NCBI GenBank assembly: GCA_037954235.1
Contig: JBBMOA010000040.1
Coordinates: 206,559-270,558 of the forward strand
Direction of reading: 5' to 3'
Source of the DNA: Aulostomus chinensis
Lineage: Eukaryota; Chordata; Actinopteri; Syngnathiformes; Aulostomidae
DNA: 64,000 nucleotides
Under the pieces are notes generated by a model. It was not told the origin of the DNA. It worked only from the letters and a program-made list of their open reading frames with translations, and ran no database searches. Position numbers and translations under genes: made by a program. Positions 13,260 to 26,240 of the stretch are shown piece after piece (the stretch's first letter is position 1; each line of letters starts with the position of its first letter).

Positions 13260-14010
13260 TCCTGTATTTTGATGAAAACTCACTGAAATCCACCTGTAAC
13301 TTCAAGTTTATGCATCTTTCTATGCTTTCAGGTTGAAACTTGACTGAAAACTCACTTTCAACAAAAGTTATTGCATTTTTTTATCACTGGTCAAAAATAG
13401 TGTTTTCTCAGCGAGAGAAGGCCAAAATGAACACTTCATGCATAAATCCTGTATTTTGATGAATACTCACTGAAATCCACCTGAAACTTCAAGTTTATGC
13501 ATCTTTCCATGCTTTCAGGTTGAAACTTGACTGAAAACTCACTTTGAACAAAAGTTATGGCATTTTTGTGTCACAGGTCACAAATACCGTTTTCTCAGCG
13601 AGAGAAGGCCAAAATGAACACTTCATGCATAACTCCTGTATTTTGATGAAAACTCACTGAAATCAAGGTTTAACTTCAAGTTTATGCATCTTTCCATGCT
13701 TTCAGGTTGAAACTTGACTGAAAACTCACTTTGAACAAAAGTTATGGCTGTTTTGTGTCACAGGTCAAAAATAGCGTTTTCTCAGCGAGAGAAGGCCAAA
13801 ATGAACACTTCATGCAGAACTCCTGTATTTTGATGAAAACTCACTGAAATCCACCTGTAACTTCAAGTTTATGCATCTTTCTATGCTTTCAGGTTGAAAC
13901 TTGACTGAAAACTCACTTTGAACAAAAGTTATGGCTGTTTTGTGTCACAGGTCACAAATAGCGTTTTCATAGCGAGAGAAGGCCAAAATGAACACTTCAT
14001 GCATAACTCC
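13260..14010. repeat. 8-monomer-spaced HOR block, copy 1
   Basis: The order is CAACAA with TTTTTTATCACTGG, then CACCTGAAAC with ACCG, then AAGGTTTAAC with TTTCCATGC and GGTCAAAAATAGCG (13761), then a GGCTG monomer ending in TTTTCATAGCG. The same order recurs 1495 bp later (8 x 187 less one base). This unit overlaps the 14-monomer unit, so the two periods are nested. Confidence 0.8.
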
Positions 14011-14967
14011 TGTATTTTGATGAAAACTCACTGAAATCCACCTGTAACTTCAAGTTTATGCATCTTTCTATGCTTTCAGGTTGAAACTTGACTGAAAACT
14101 CACTTTGTAAAAAAGTTATGGCTGTTTTGTGTCAAAGGTCACAAATAGCGTTTTCTTAGCGAGAGAAGGCCAAAATGAACACTTCATGCATAAATCCTGT
14201 ATTTTGATGAAAACTCACTGAAATCAAGCTGTAACTTCAAGTTTATGCATCTTTCTATGCTTTCAGGTTGAAACTTGACTGAAAACTCACTTTCAACAAA
14301 AGTTATGGCTGTTTTGTGTTACAGGTCACAAATAACGTTTTCTCAGCGAGAGAAGGCCAAAATGAACACGTCATGCATAACTCCTGTATTTTGATGAAAA
14401 CTCACTGAAATCCACCTGTAACTTCAAGTTTATGCATCTTTCTATGCTTTCAGGTTGAAACTTGACTGAAGACTCACTTTAAAAAAAGTTATGGCATTTT
14501 TGTGTCACAGGTCACAAATACCGTTTTCTCAGCGAGAGAAGGCCAAAATTAACACTTCATGCATAAATCCTGTATTTTGATGAAAACTCACTGAAATCAA
14601 GCTGTAACTTCAAGTTTATGCATCTTTCTATGCTTTCAGGTTGAAACTTGACTGAAAACTCACTTTGAAAAAAAGTTATGGCATTTTTGTGTCACAGGTC
14701 ACAAATAGCGTTATCTCAGCGAGAGAAGGCCAAAATGAACACTTCATGCAGAACTACTGTATTTTGATGAAAACTCACTGAAATCCACCTGTAACTTCAA
14801 GTTTATGCATCTTTCTATGCTTTCAGGTTGAAACTTGACTGAAAACTCACTTTCAACAAAAGTTATTGCATTTTTTTATCACTGGTCAAAAATAGTGTTT
14901 TCTCAGCGAGAGAAGGCCAAAATGAACACTTCATGCATAAATCCTGTATTTTGATGAATACTCACTG
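14011..14967. repeat. 14-monomer-spaced HOR block, copy 2
   Basis: This matches 11394-12350 monomer for monomer, including GCGTTATCTC at 14708 and GAACTACTG. It differs at a few bases, such as AATAACG near 14331 where copy 1 has AATAGCG. The two copies part where this one continues into a CACCTGAAAC monomer. Confidence 0.85.
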
Positions 14968-15535
14968 AAATCCACCTGAAACTTCAAGTTTATGCATCTT
15001 TCCATGCTTTCAGGTTGAAACTTGACTGAAAACTCACTTTGAACAAAAGTTATGGCATTTTTGTGTCACAGGTCACAAATACCGTTTTCTCAGCGAGAGA
15101 AGGCCAAAATGAACACTTCATGCATAAATCCTCTATTTTGATGAAAACTCACTGAAATCAAGGTTTAACTTCAAGTTTATGCATCTTTCCATGCTTTCAG
15201 GTTGAAACTTGACTGAAAACTCACTTTGAACAAAAGTTATGGCTGTTTTGTGTCACAGGTCAAAAATAGCGTTTTCTCAGCGAGAGAAGGCCAAAATGAA
15301 CACTTCATGCAGAACTCCTGTATTTTGATGAAAACTCACTGAAATCCACCTGTAACTTCAAGTTTATGCATCTTTCTATGCTTTCAGGTTGAAACTTGAC
15401 TGAAAACTCACTTTGAACAAAAGTTATGGCTGTTTTGTGTCACAGGTCACAAATAGCGTTTTCATAGCGAGAGAAGGCCAAAATGAACACTTCATGCATA
15501 ACTCCTGTATTTTGATGAAAACTCACTGAAATCCA
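14755..15535. repeat. 8-monomer-spaced HOR block, copy 2
   Basis: This is the partner of 13260-14010 at +1495 bp, with GGTCAAAAATAGCG at 15256 and TTTTCATAGCG near 15460. One private change is CCTCTATTTTG near 15130. The start overlaps the end of the 14-monomer copy because the two repeat scales are superimposed. Confidence 0.8.
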
Positions 15536-18394
15536 CCTGTAACTTCAAGTTTATGCATCTTTCTATGCTTTCAGGTTGAAACTTGACTGAAAACTCACTT
15601 TGAACAAAAGTTATTGCATTTTTGTGTCACAGGTCACAAATAGCGTTTTCAAAGCGAGAGAAGGCCAAAATGAACACTTCATGCAGAACTCCTGTATTTT
15701 GATGAAAACTCACTGAAATCAAGGTTTAACTTCAAGTGTATGCATCTTTCTATGCTTTCAGGTTGAAACTTGACTGAAAACTCACTTTGAACAAAAGTTA
15801 TTGCATTTTTGTGTCACAGGTCACAAATACCGTTTTCTCAGCGAGAGAAGGCCAAAGTGAACACTTCATGCATAACTCCTGTATTTTGATGAAAACTCAC
15901 TGAAATCCACCTGTAACTTCAAGTTTATGCATCTTTCTATGCTTTCAGGTTGAAACTTGACTGAAAACTCACTTTCAACAAAAGTTATGGCTGTTTTGTG
16001 TCACAGGTCACAAATAGCGTTTTCTCAGCGAGAGAAGGCCAAAATGAACACTTCATGCATAACTCCTGTATTTTGAGGAAAACTCACTGAAATCAAGGTT
16101 TAACTTCAAGTGTATGCATCTTTCTATGCTTTCAGGTTGAAACTTGATTGAAAACTCACTTTGAACAAAAGTTATGGCATTTTTGTATCACAGGTCACAA
16201 ATACCGTTTTCAAAGCGAGAGAAGGCCAAAATGAACACTTCATGCAGAACTCCTGTATTTTGATGAAAACTCACTGAAATCCACCTGTAACTTCAAGTTT
16301 ATGCATCTTTCTATGCTTTCAGGTTGAAACTTGACTGAAAACTCACTTTGAAGAAAAGTTATTGCATTTTTGTATCACAGGTCACAAATACTGTTTTCTC
16401 AGCGAGAGAAGGCCAAAATGAACACTTCATGCATAACTCCTGTATTTTGATGAAAACTCACTGAAATCCACCTGTAACTTCAAGTTTATGCATCTTTCTA
16501 TGCTTTCAGGTTGAAACTTGCCTGAAAACTCACTTTGAACAAAAGTTATGGCTGTTTTGTGTCACAGGTCACAAATACCGTTTTCAAAGCGAGAGAAGGC
16601 CAAAATGAACACTTCATGCAGAACTCCTGTATTTTGATGAAAACTCACTGAAATCCACCTGTAACTTCAAGTTTATGCATCTTTCTATGCTTTCAGGTTG
16701 AAACTTGACTGAAAACTCACTTTGAAGAAAAGTTATGGCATTTTTGTATCACAGGTCACAAATAGCGTTTTCTCAGCGAGAGAAGGCCAAAATGAACACT
16801 TCATGCATAAATCCTGTATTTTGATGAATACTCACTGAAATCCACCTGAAACTTCAAGTTTATGCATCTTTCCATGCTTTCAGGTTGAAACTTGACTGAA
16901 AACTCACTTTCAACAAAAGTTATGGCTGTTTTGTGTCACAGGTCACAAATAGCGTTTTCTCAGCGAGAGAAGGCCAAAATGAACACTTCATGCAGAACTC
17001 CTGTATTTTGATGAAAACTCACTGAAATCCACCTGTAACTTCAAGTTTATGCATCTTTCTATGCTTTCAGGTTGAAACTTGACTAAAAACTCACTTTGTA
17101 CAAAAGTTATGGCTATTTTGTGTCACAGGTCACAAATAGCGTTTTCTTAGCGAGTGAAGGCCAAAATTAACACTTCATGCATAAATCCTGTATTTTGATG
17201 AAAACTCACTGAAATCAAGCTGTAACTTCAAGTTTATGCATCTTTCTATGCTTTCAGGTTGAAACTTGACTGAAAACTCACTTTCAACAAAAGTTATGGC
17301 TGTTTTGTGTTACAGGTCACAAATAGCGTTTTCTCAGCAAGAGAAGGCCAAAATGAACACGTCATGCATAACTCCTGTATTTTGATGAAAACTCACTGAA
17401 ATCCACCTGTAACTTCAAGTTTATGCATCTTTCTATTCTTTCAGGTTGAAACTTGACTGAAAACTCACTTTGAACAAAAGTTATTGCATTTTTGTGTCAC
17501 AGGTCACAAATACCGTTTTCAAAGCGAGAGAAGGCCAAAATGAACACTTCATGCAGAACTCCTGTATTTTGATGAAAACTCACTGAAATCCACCTGTAAC
17601 TTCAAGTTTATGCATCTTTCTATGCTTTCAGGTTGAAACTTGACTGAAAACTCACTTTCAACAAAAGTTATGGCATTTTTGTATCACTGGTCAAAAATAG
17701 TGTTTTCTCAGCGAGAGAAGGCCAAAATGAACACTTCATGCATAAATCCTGTATTTTGATGAATACTCACTGAAATCCACCTGAAACTTCAAGTTTATGC
17801 ATCTTTCCATGCTTTCAGGTTGAAACTTGACTGAAAACTCACTTTGAACAAAAGTTATGGAATTTTTGTGTCACAGGTCACAAATACCGTTTTCTCAGCG
17901 AGAGAAGGCCAAAATTAACACTTCATGCATAAATCCTGTATTTTGATGAAAACTCACTGAAATCAAGCTGTAACTTCAAGTTTATGCATCTTTCTATGCT
18001 TTCAGGTTGAAACTTGACTGAAAACTCACTTTGAAAAAAAGTTATGGCATTTTTGTGTCACAGGTCACAAATAGCGTTTTCTCAGCGAGAGAAGGCCAAA
18101 ATGAACACTTCATGCAGAACTCCTGTATTTTGATGAAAACTCACTGAAATCCACCTGTAACTTCAAGTTTATGCATCTTTCTATGCTTTCAGGTTGAAAC
18201 TTGACTGAAAACTCACTTTGTACAAAAGTTATGGCTGTTTTGTGTCACAGGTCACAAATAGCGTTTTCTTCGCGAGAGAAGGCCAAAATTAACACTTCAT
18301 GCAGAACTCCTGTATTTTGATGAAAACTCACTGAAATCAAGCTGTAACTTCAAATTTATGCATCTTTCTATGCTTTCAGGTTGAAACTTGACTG
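15536..18394. repeat. GATGAA-type monomers with long-range matches to the left
   Basis: About fifteen monomers. Those at about 17.02-17.88 kb have the order GTACAA with CTTAGCGAG, AAGCTGTAAC with CACGTCATGC, TTGCATTTTT with ACCG/CAAAG, CAACAA with CACTGGTCAAAAATAG. The same order stands at about 5.80-6.66 kb (GTAC at 5881 and 17098, 60 monomers apart less three bases). Private marks include TTTTGAGGAAAAC near 16073, GGCTATTTTG near 17111 and TTCTATTCTTTC near 17431. Confidence 0.75.
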
Positions 18395-20099
18395 AAAACT
18401 CACTTTGAAGAAAAGTTATTGCATTTTTGTATCACAGGTCACAAATACTGTTTTCTCAGCGAGAGAAGGCCAAAATGAACACTTCATGCATAACTCCTGT
18501 ATTTTGATGAAAACTCACTGAAATCCACCTGTAACTTCAAGTTTATGCATCTTTCTATGCTTTCAGGTTGAAACTTGCCTGAAAACTCACTTTCAACAAA
18601 AGTTATGGCATTTTTGTATCACTGGTCAAAAATAGTGTTTTCTCAGCGAGAGAAGGCCAAAATGAACACTTCATGCATAAATCCTGTATTTTGATGAATA
18701 CTCACTGAAATCCACCTGTAACTTCAAGTTTATGCATCTTTCTATGCTTTCAGGTTGAAACTTGACTGAAAACTCACTTTGTACAAAAGTTATGGCTGTT
18801 TTGTGTCACAGGTCACAAATAGCGTTTTCTTCGCGAGAGAAGGCCAAAATTAACACTTCATGCAGAACTCCTGTATTTTGATGAAAACTCACTGAAATCC
18901 ACCTGTAACTTCAAGTTTATGCATTTTTCTATGCTTTCAGGTTGAAACTTGACTGAAAACTCACTTTCAACAAAAGTTATGGCATTTTTGTATCACTGGT
19001 CAAAAATAGTGTTTTCTCAGCGAGAGAAGGCCAAAATGAACACTTCATGCATAAATCCTGTATTTTGATGAATACTCACTGAAATCCACCTGAAACTTCA
19101 AGTTTATGCATCTTTCCATGCTTTCAGGTTGAAACTTGACTGAAAACTCACTTTGAACAAAAGTTATGGCATTTTTGTGTCACAGGTCACAAATACCGTT
19201 TTCTCAGCGAGAGAAGGCCAAAATGAACACTTCATGCATAAATCCTGTATTTTGATGAAAACTCACTGAAATCAAGGTTTAACTTCAAGTGTATGCATCT
19301 TTCTATGCTTTCAGGTTGAAACTTGACTGAAAACTCACTTTGAACAAAAGTTATGGCATTTTTGTGTCACAGGTCACAAATACCGTTTTCAAAGCGAGAG
19401 AAGGCCAAAATGAACACTTCATGCAGAACTCCTGTATTTTGATGAAAACTCACTGAAATCCACCTGTAACTTCAAGTTTATGCATCTTTCTATGCTTTCA
19501 GGTTGAAACTTGACTGAAAACTCACTTTGAAGAAAAGTTATTGCATTTTTGTATCACAGGTCACAAATACTGTTTTCTCAGCGAGAGAAGGCCAAAATGA
19601 ACACTTCATGCATAACTCCTGTATTTTGATGAAAACTCACTGAAATCCACCTGTAACTTCAAGTTTATGCATCTTTCTATGCTTTCAGGTTGAAACTTGC
19701 CTGAAAACTCACTTTCAACAAAAGTTATGGCATTTTTGTATCACTGGTCAAAAATAGTGTTTTCTCAGCGAGAGAAGGCCAAAATGAACACTTCATGCAT
19801 AAATCCTGTATTTTGATGAATACTCACTGAAATCCACCTGAAACTTCAAGTTTATGCATCTTTCTATGCTTTCAGGTTGAAACTTGACTGAAAACTCACT
19901 TTGTACAAAAGTTATGGCTGTTTTGTGTCACAGGTCACAAATAGCGTTTTCTTCGCGAGAGAAGGCCAAAATTAACACTTCATGCAGAACTCCTGTATTT
20001 TGATGAAAACTCACTGAAATCCACCTGTAACTTCAAGTTTATGCATCTTTCTATGCTTTCAGGTTGAAACTTGACTGAAAACTCACTTTCAACAAAAGT
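18395..20099. repeat. 6-monomer (1122 bp) HOR
   Basis: CTTCGCGAGAG lies at 18829 and 19951, exactly 1122 bp apart, within the same series: GAAGAA with AATACTG, TTGCCTGAAAAC with CACTGGTCAAAA, GTACAA with CTTCGCG, CAACAA with CACTGG, CACCTGAAAC, AAGGTTTAAC with GTGTATGC. An earlier CTTCGCG at 18268 is three monomers upstream. Private marks include CAAATTTATGC near 18352 and GCATTTTTC near 18923. Confidence 0.8.
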
Positions 20100-21408
20100 T
20101 ATGGCATTTTTGTATCACTGGTCAAAAATAGTGTTTTCTCAGCGAGAGAAGGCCAAAATGAACACTTCATGCATAAATCCTGTATTTTGATGAATACTCA
20201 CTGAAATCCACCTGAAACTTCAAGTTTATGCATCTTTCCATGCTTTCAGGTTGAAACTTGACTGAAAACTCACTTTGAACAAAAGTTATGGCATTTTTGT
20301 GTCACAGGTCACAAATACCGTTTTCTCAGCGAGAGAAGGCCAAAATGAACACTTCATGCATAAATCCTGTATTTTGATGAAAACTCACTGAAATCAAGGT
20401 TTAACTTCAAGTGTATGCATCTTTCTATGCTTTCAGGTTGAAACTTGACTGAAAACTCACTTTGAACAAAAGTTATGGCATTTTTGTGTCACAGGTCACA
20501 AATACCGTTTTCAAAGCGAGAGAAGGCCAAAATGAACACTTCATGCATAAATCCTGTATTTTGATGAATACTCACTGAAATCCACCTGAAACTTCAAGTT
20601 TTTGCATCTTTCCATGCTTTCAGGTTGAAACTTGACTGAAAACTCACTTTGAACAAAAGTTATGGCATTTTTGTGTCACAGGTCACAAATACCGTTTTCT
20701 CAGCGAGAGAAGGCCAAAGTGAACACTTCATGCATAACTCCTGTATTTTGATGAAAACTCACTGAAATCCACCTGTAACTTAGAGTTTATGCATCTTTCT
20801 ATGCTTTCAGGTTGAAACTTGACTGAAAACTCACTTTCAACAAAAGTTATGGCTGTTTTGTGTCACAGGTCACAAATAGCGTTTTCTCAGCGAGAGAAGG
20901 CCAAAATGAACACTTCATGCATAACTCCTGTATTTTGATGAAAACTCACTGAAATCAAGGTTTAACTTCAAGTGTATGCATCTTTCTATGCTTTCAGGTT
21001 GAAACTTGACTGAAAACTCACTTTGAACAAAAGATATGGCATTTTTGTGTCACAGGTCACAAATACCGTTTTCAAAGCGAGAGAAGGCCAAAATGAACAC
21101 TTCATGCAGAACTCCTGTATTTTGATGAAAACTCACTGAAATCCACCTGTAACTTCAAGTATATGCATCTTTCTATGCTTTCAGGTTGAAACTTGACTGA
21201 AAACTCACTTTGAAGAAAAGTTATTGCATTTTTGTATCACAGGTCACAAATACTGTTTTCTCAGCGAGAGAAGGCCAAAATGAACACTTCATGCATAACT
21301 CCTGTATTTTGATGAAAACTCACTGAAATCAACCTGTAACTTCAAGTTTATGCATCTTTCTAAGCTTTCAGGTTGAAACTTGCCTGAAAACTCACTTTGA
21401 ACAAAAGT
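20100..21408. repeat. 7-monomer (1309 bp) HOR, copy 1
   Basis: The rare marks CTTCAAGTTTTTGC (20592), AACTTAGAGTTTATGC (20777), AAAAGATATGG (about 21029) and AAGTATATGC recur exactly 1309 bp later (7 x 187). The unit ends with a CTAAGCTTTC monomer having TTGCCTGAAAAC. Confidence 0.88.
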
Positions 21409-22717
21409 TATGGCATTTTTGTATCACTGGTCAAAAATAGTGTTTTCTCAGCGAGAGAAGGCCAAAATGAACACTTCATGCATAAATCCTGTATTTTGAT
21501 GAATACTCACTGAAATCCACCTGAAACTTCAAGTTTATGCATCTTTCCATGCTTTCAGGTTGAAACTTGACTGAAAACTCACTTTGAACAAAAGTTATGG
21601 CATTTTTGTGTCACAGGTCACAAATACCATTTTCTCAGCGAGAGAAGGCCAAAATGAACACTTCATGCATAAATCCTGTATTTTGATGAAAACTCACTGA
21701 AATCAAGGTTTAACTTCAAGTGTATGCATCTTTCTATGCTTTCAGGTTGAAACTTGACTGAAAACTCACTTTGAACAAAAGTTATGGCATTTTTGTGTCA
21801 CAGGTCACAAATACCGTTTTCAAAGCGAGAGAAGGCCAAAATGAACACTTTGTGCATAAATCCTGTATTTTGATGAATACTCACTGAAATCCACCTGAAA
21901 CTTCAAGTTTTTGCATCTTTCCATGCTTTCAGGTTGAAACTTGACTGAAAACTCACTTTGAACAAAAGTTATGGCATTTTTGTGTCACAGGTCACAAATA
22001 CCGTTTTCTCAGCGAGAGAAGGCCAAAGTGAACACTTCATGCATAACTCCTGTATTTTGATGAAAACTCACTGAAATCCACCTGTAACTTAGAGTTTATG
22101 CATCTTTCTATGCTTTCAGGTTGAAACTTGACTGAAAACTCACTTTCAACAAAAGTTATGGCTGTTTTGTGTCACAGGTCACAAATAGCGTTTTCTCAGC
22201 GAGAGAAGGCCAAAATGAACACTTCATGCATAACTCCTGTATTTTGATGAAAACTCACTGAAATCAAGGTTTAACTTCAAGTGTATGCATCTTTCTATGC
22301 TTTCAGGTTGAAACTTGACTGAAAACTCACTTTGAACAAAAGATATGGCATTTTTGTGTCACAGGTCACAAATACCGTTTTCAAAGCGAGAGAAGGCCAA
22401 AATGAACACTTCATGCAGAACTCCTGTATTTTGATGAAAACTCACTGAAATCCACCTGTAACTTCAAGTATATGCATCTTTCTATGCTTTCAGGTTGAAA
22501 CTTGACTGAAAACTCACTTTGAAGAAAAGTTATTGCATTTTTGTATCACAGGTCACAAATACTGTTTTCTCAGCGAGAGAAGGCCAAAATGAACACTTCA
22601 TGCATAACTCCTGTATTTTGATGAAAACTCACTGAAATCAACCTGTAACTTCAAGTTTATGCATCTTTCTAAGCTTTCAGGTTGAAACTTGCCTGAAAAC
22701 TCACTTTGAACAAAAGT
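21409..22717. repeat. 7-monomer (1309 bp) HOR, copy 2
   Basis: This is a direct tandem copy of 20100-21408 with the same rare marks at +1309. Differences are few: ACCATTTTC near 21625, CACTTTGTGC near 21846, and the last monomer turns from GGCATTTTTGTATCACTGG to GGCTGTTTTGTGTCACAGG. Such similarity over 1.3 kb points to a very recent tandem duplication. Confidence 0.88.
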
Positions 22718-23228
22718 TATGGCTGTTTTGTGTCACAGGTCACAAATACCGTTTTCAAAGCGAGAGAAGGCCAAAATGAACACTTCATGCATAAATCCAG
22801 TATTTTGATGAAAACTCACTGAAATCCACCTGTAACTTCAAGTTTATGCATCTTTCTATGCTTTCAGGTTGAAACTTGACTGAAAACTCACTTTCAACAA
22901 AAGTTATGGCTGTTTTGTGTTACAGGTCACAAATAGCGTTTTCTCAGCGAGAGAAGGCCAAAGTGAACACTTCATGCATAACTCCTGTATTTTGATGAAA
23001 ACTCACTGAAATCCACCTGTAACTTCAAGTTTATGCATCTTTCTATGCTTACAGGTTGAAATTTGACTGAAAACTCACTTTTAAGAAAAGTTATGGCTGT
23101 TTTGTATCACAGGTCACAAATAGTGTTTTCTCAGCGAGAGAAGGCCAAAATGAACACTTCATGCATAAATCCTGTATTTTGATGAAAACTCACTGAAATC
23201 CACCTGAAACTTCAAGTTTATGCATCTT
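22718..23228. repeat. Ordinary monomers
   Basis: About three monomers. Private marks are AAATCCAGTATTTTG near 22793 and GCTTACAGGTTGAAATTTG near 23047. No other feature is seen. Confidence 0.75.
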
Positions 23229-24350
23229 TCTTTGCTTTCAGGTTGAAACTTGACTGAAAACTCACTTTTAAAAAAAGTTATGGCATTTTTGTATCACAGG
23301 TCACAAATAGCGTTTTCTCAGCGAGAGAAGGCCAAAATGAATACTTCTTGCAGAACTCCTGTATTTTGATGAAAACTCACTGAAATCCACCTGTAACTTC
23401 AAGTTTATGCATCGTTCTATGCTTTCAGGTTGAAACTTGACTGAAAACTCACTTTGAACTAAAGTTATGGCATTTTTTTATCACAGGTCACAAATCGTGT
23501 TTTCTCAGAGAGAGAAGGCCAAAATGAACACTTCATGCATAAATCCTGTATTTTGATGAAAACTCACTGAAATCCACCTGAAACTTCAAGTTTATGCATC
23601 TTTCCATGCTTTCAGGTTGAAACTTGACTGAAAACTCACTTTGAACAAAAGTTATGGCATTTTTGTGTCACAGGTCACAAATAGCGTTTTCTCAGCGAGA
23701 GAAGGCCAAAATGAACACTTCATGCAGAACTCCTGTATTTTGATCAAAACTCACTGAAATCCACCTGTAACTTCAAGTTTATGCATCTTTCTATGCTTTC
23801 AGGTTGAAACTTGACTGAAAACTCACTTTGTACAAAAGTTATGGCTGTTTTGTGTCACAGGTCACAAATAGCGTTTTCTCAGCGAGAGAAGGCCAAAGTG
23901 AACACTTCATGCAGAACTCCTGTATTTTGATGAAAACTCACTGAAATCCACCTGTAACTTCAAGTTTATGCATCTTTCTATGCTTTCAGGTTGAAACTTG
24001 ACTGAAAACTCACTTTCAACAAAAGTTATGGCTGTTTTGTGTCACAGGTCACAAATAGTGTTTTCTCAGCGAGAGAAGGCCAAAATTAACACTTCATGCA
24101 TAAATCCTGTATTTTGATGAAAACTCACTGAAATCAAGGTTTAACTTCAAGTGTATGCATCTTTCTATGCTTTCAGGTTGAAACTTGACTGAAAACTCAC
24201 TTTCAACAAAAGTTATGGCATTTTTGTGTCACAGGTCACAAATAGCGTTTTCTCAGCGAGAGAAGGCCAAAATGAACACTTCATGCATAAATCCTGTATT
24301 TTGATGAAAACTCACTGAAATCAAGCTGTAACTTCAAGTTTATGCATCTT
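23229..24350. repeat. 6-monomer (1122 bp) HOR, copy 1
   Basis: TTTGCTTTCA at 23231, GAATACTTCTTGC at 23339, GCATCGTTCTATGC near 23409, CTCAGAGAGAG near 23502 and TTTTGATCAAAAC near 23739 all recur 1122 bp downstream. Confidence 0.87.
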
Positions 24351-25250
24351 TCTTTGCTTTCAGGTTGAAACTTGACTGAAAACTCACTTTTAAAAAAAGT
24401 TATGGCATTTTTGTATCACAGGTCACAAATAGCGTTTTCTCAGCGAGAGAAGGCCAAAATGAATACTTCTTGCAGAACTCCTGTATTTTGATGAAAACTC
24501 ACTGAAATCCACCTGTAACTTCAAGTTTATGCATCGTTCTATGCTTTCAGGTTGAAACTTGACTGAAAACTCACTTTGAACTAAAGTTATGGCATTTTTG
24601 TGTCACAGGTCACAAATCGTGTTTTCTCAGAGAGAGAAGGCCAAAATGAACACTTCATGCATAAATCCTGTATTTTGATGAAAAATCACTGAAATCCACC
24701 TGAAACTTCAAGTTTATGCATCTTTCCATGCTTTCAGGTTGAAACTTGACTGAAAACTCACTTTGAACAAAAGTTATGGCATTTTTGTGTCACAGGTCAC
24801 AAATAGCGTTTTCTCAGCGAGAGAAGGCCAAAATGAACACTTCATGCAGAACTCCTGTATTTTGATCAAAACTCACTGAAATCCACCTGTAACTTCAAGT
24901 TTATGCATCTTTCTATGCTTTCAGGTTGAAACTTGACTGAAAACTCACTTTGTACAAAAGTTATGGCTGTTTTGTGTCACAGGTCACAAATAGCGTTTTC
25001 TCAGCGAGAGAAGGCCAAAGTGAACACTTCATGCAGAACTCCTGTATTTTGATGAAAACTCACTGAAATCCACCTGTAACTTCAAGTTTATGCATCTTTC
25101 TATGCTTTCAGGTTGAAACTTGACTGAAAACTCACTTTCAACAAAAGTTATGGCTGTTTTGTGTCACAGGTCACAAATAGTGTTTTCTCAGCGAGAGAAG
25201 GCCAAAATTAACACTTCATGCATAAATCCTGTATTTTGATGAAAACTCAC
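24351..25250. repeat. 6-monomer HOR, copy 2 (partial)
   Basis: The marks of copy 1 recur at +1122: TTTGCTTTCA at 24353, GAATACTTCTTGC at 24461, TGATCAAAAC at 24863. The match stops after the CAACAA/AGTG/ATTAAC monomer, where copy 1 has AAGGTTTAAC and this copy has CACCTGAAAC. Confidence 0.85.
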
Positions 25251-26240
25251 TGAAATCCACCTGAAACTTCAAGTTTATGCATCTTTCCATGCTTTCAGGT
25301 TGAAACTTAACTGAAAACTCACTTTGAATAAAAGTTATGGCATTTTTGTGTCACAGGTCACAAATAGCGTTTTCTCAGCGAGAGAAGGCCAAAATGAACA
25401 CTTCATGCATAACTCCTGTATTTTGATGAAAACTCACTGAAATCAAGGTTTAACTTCAAGTGTATGCATCTTTCTATGCTTTCAGGTTGAAACTTGACTG
25501 AAAACTCACTTTCAACAAAAGTTATGGCATTTTTGTGTCACAGGTCACAAATAGCGTTTTCTCAGCGAGAGAAGGCCAAAATGAACACTTCATGCAGAAC
25601 TCCTGTATTTTGATCAAAACTCACTGAAATCCACCTGTAACTTCAAGTTTATGCATCTTTCTATGCTTTCAGGTTGAAACTTGACTGAAACTCACTTTGT
25701 ACAAAAGTTATGGCTGTTTTGTGTCACAGGTCACAAATAGCGTTTTCTCAGCGAGAGAAGGCCAAAGTGAACACTTCATGCAGAACTCCTGTATTTTGAT
25801 GAAAACTCACTGAAATCCACCTGTAACTTCAAGTTTATGCATCTTTCTATGCTTTCAGGTTGAAACTTGACTGAAAACTCACTTTCAACAAAAGTTATGG
25901 CTGTTTTGTGTCACAGGTCACAAATAGTGTTTTCTCAGCGAGAGAAGGCCAAAATTAACACTTCATGCATAAATCCTGTATTTTGATGAAAACTCACTGA
26001 AATCCACCTGAAACTTCAAGTTTATGCATCTTTCCATGCTTTCAGGTTGAAACTTAACTGAAAACTCACTTTGAATAAAAGTTATGGCATTTTTGTGTCA
26101 CAGGTCACAAATAGCGTTTTCTCAGCGAGAGAAGGCCAAAATGAACACTTCATGCAGAACTCCTGTATTTTGATGAAAACTCACTGAAATCAAGGTTTAA
26201 CTTCAAGTGTATGCATCTTTCTATGCTTTCAGGTTGAAAC
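24860..26240. repeat. 4-monomer (748 bp) HOR, two copies
   Basis: TGATCAAAAC at 24863 and 25611 (748 bp = 4 x 187) is followed in both cases by GTACAA/GTGAAC, CAACAA/ATTAAC, then a monomer with TGAAACTTAACTG (25301 and 26048) and GAATAAAAG. The second spacing is 747 because copy 2 has lost one A in GACTGAAACTCAC near 25684. The unit overlaps the end of the 6-monomer HOR. Confidence 0.85.
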
